From Desulfuromonadales bacterium (GTDB lineage Bacteria; Desulfobacterota; Desulfuromonadia; Geobacterales; Pseudopelobacteraceae), in contig JAATGX010000061.1 of assembly GCA_015688915.1 (NCBI GenBank), positions 1-7,923 of the forward strand: a stretch of 7,923 bases of DNA. The letters are read 5' to 3'. Below are positions 7,601 through 7,923 of this stretch, in pieces. Position 1 is the first letter of the stretch; the number at the start of each line of letters is the position of its first letter. Made by a program: the position numbers and the translations under genes. Under the pieces are notes generated by a model, which ran no database searches, was not told the origin of the DNA, and saw only the letters and a list, made by a program, of their open reading frames with translations.

Positions 7601-7923
7601 CGGGCACGTAGCGGTATTCTGAGACTTGTCCATTTGTCGGTTGACGATGTAGGTGCCATCGTTGGGCATGGTGACAGGGGAGGTCCGGTTGCCGCTGGTG
7701 CCGGAGATAACGAATCCGATCCCTCCTAAAATGCCGGCGCTGGCATAGGGGTTGGTCACCTTGAGGTCGATCTGGTTGCTCGCCAAGCCGGAGTCGCTGC
7801 TGCAACTCCCATAGCCCGCGGCGGCCGCGGCCGCCGTGCAGACTTCGTACTCGGCCCGGGCGTCCATGTCGAAGTCCCCCCCCTGCTCCGAGTCGCCGAA
7901 CACCACCATGTACTTCCCGTACA
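4691..7923 (-). CDS. pilY1: PilY1-type tip adhesin / pilus assembly factor (N-terminus missing)
   Basis: The gene is open to the right edge, where the frame reads YGKY before Met-7909, so this Met is not a start. Numbering from it, 1072 residues are seen. Residues about 400-880 are the PilC/PilY1 beta-propeller. Supporting motifs are WKLGDIINSTP (420-430), MVFVGANDGMLHAF (468-481), EEWAFIPRNALPYL (516-529), YFALDVTNP (645-653), KFMWEFNGDPDHGDYLGYT (664-682), FAVFGSGPTG (701-710), KLFVVDLATGTLVRTI (728-743) and LWLYFGTGRYY (851-861). The last part ends KPVKKILHYQEK. Ahead of the propeller are three calcium-type loops (residues 12-20, 151-159, 260-268). There are 13 cysteines, ten of them in five close pairs, fitting an exported disulfide-rich protein. 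PilY1 proteins sit at the pilus tip, antagonise retraction and help adhesion. It is followed 66 nt later by fimU. The unseen N-terminus would carry the signal peptide. Confidence 0.93.
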   Translation of the reverse strand, partial: YGKYMVVFGDSEQGGDFDMDARAEYEVCTAAAAAAGYGSCSSDSGLASNQIDLKVTNPYASAGILGGIGFVISGTSGNRTSPVTMPNDGTYIVNRQMDKSQNTATCPTGTSASQPCTVNSLGVAWNKVFTAASTGSAGLLHDPLWYAAKWGGFIDSDNDNIPDQTPEWAKNNGIDPDNYFLVINPLKLETQLDSALTSILARVSSGTASSILNNSEGSGANLLQAVFYPQKTFDNNTTVNWIGEMQNLWYYLDPFFNSSTVRVDTNGDYSLDLANDSIAHFRFDTAQNQTVVDLVKDVNGNGLSLTSAGTYGADDPNVKSLWRAGKLLWQRNVAYSGEPQYDPRKIYTVTSSAAGAALTSFANNGSFNADLTVQTLLQAASTGEAGTIIDYINGIDQPAAGYRGRKVTILGCGLTGTQGCTREWKLGDIINSTPKLESTVRLQSYDLQSPNGYGDSSYASFVASTNYQHRGMVFVGANDGMLHAFKLGLLDVSGQTATHKARMKDLDGSNATAASNLGREEWAFIPRNALPYLTYQADPAYSHLFSVDTTSTLVDASINVPSDNDSAVYPSCSADTYWNCGKKTVKDSSGNLNMGTSSWRTIIVGGMGFGGASRNSTTPASTTTGGCDDKVSTGTCVKTPVDGTGYSSYFALDVTNPHVLPGGTDPVKFMWEFNGDPDHGDYLGYTTTGPAIVRVGSKNKNGRWFAVFGSGPTGPIDGTNHSFQGTSDQELKLFVVDLATGTLVRTIRTGVLNAFAGSLSSGVIDTDKWNSQSTGFYSDDAIYVGYTQKDTSVTPNTWTKGGVLRVLTKEDTDPAHWVTGTVISGIGPVTTAITKLQDRNAVYDKTMSSAARGKLWLYFGTGRYYYKADALDNQYRLYGIQEPCYSSNSGGPNFTPVGPINDFDLSGNTGTCNTPVTEAGLLDQSGSATTAPASSLPTDKLGWYISLDTSALNDGYSSERVVTNPVASPSGAVFFTTFRPTSDICGYGGNSNIWALRYDTGAAPPAAGMQGKALVQVSTGALAEVSLATAFSNPGNKRLDNRRTATAISGMPPSASGLALLNSPKPVKKILHYQEK

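Noticed and set aside
1..7923. CRISPR arrays, tRNA or rRNA genes, transposases, phage genes, toxin-antitoxin pairs
   Set aside because: None seen. There are no regularly spaced repeats, and every gene-sized frame is explained by T4P genes or the XRE regulator. The XRE gene has no partner toxin beside it.

Overview
The window reads almost entirely on the minus strand and holds the middle of a type IV pilus (T4P) gene cluster. In transcription order it contains the 3' part of a PilY1-type tip adhesin, then fimU (GspH/FimT-like), pilV, pilW and pilX. These are followed by a 135-bp AT-rich intergenic region with a good sigma70-like promoter, a 66-codon XRE-type helix-turn-helix regulator gene, pilM, and the 5' end of pilN. 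Gene order and protein flavour (the LNVLPVRLRRLNP-type repeat reading, the KPVKKILH tail of PilY1, the HTH gene before pilM) point to a Geobacter-like member of the Desulfuromonadales/Geobacterales. That assignment is from memory of gene style, not from a search.

Region 1613-7923 is a minor-pilin/PilY1 module. PilY1 is cut by the right edge of the window, so its signal peptide and N-terminal domain are not visible. The next three genes encode class III-signal prepilins with G^F cleavage sites and Glu5, while PilX lacks Glu5, as the tip-most minor pilins do. These proteins are expected to prime pilus assembly and present PilY1 at the tip. Spacing is tight (a 26-nt overlap between fimU and pilV, 14 nt between pilV and pilW), except between pilW and pilX. 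There a ~120-bp palindromic element intervenes and happens to be open in the pilX frame.

Region 1-1560 starts the inner-membrane alignment module. A promoter with repeated GCAAA/AATTA boxes precedes the small XRE regulator, which is followed after 18 nt by pilM. pilM overlaps pilN by ATGA. PilM is the cytoplasmic actin-fold protein that binds the INLLP motif of PilN, and that motif is visible here. pilO, pilP and pilQ would be expected just beyond base 1.

The locus as a whole is a known kind of system and I do not see an undescribed machine. The parts most worth a second look are the structured repeat that may give PilX a 48-residue N-terminal extension, the putative operator and embedded XRE regulator of the pilM operon, three D-x-[DN]-x-D-x3-[DE] calcium-type loops upstream of the PilY1 propeller, and a G8 tract in pilY1. 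Apart from the 135-bp gap and the repeat, coding is nearly continuous.
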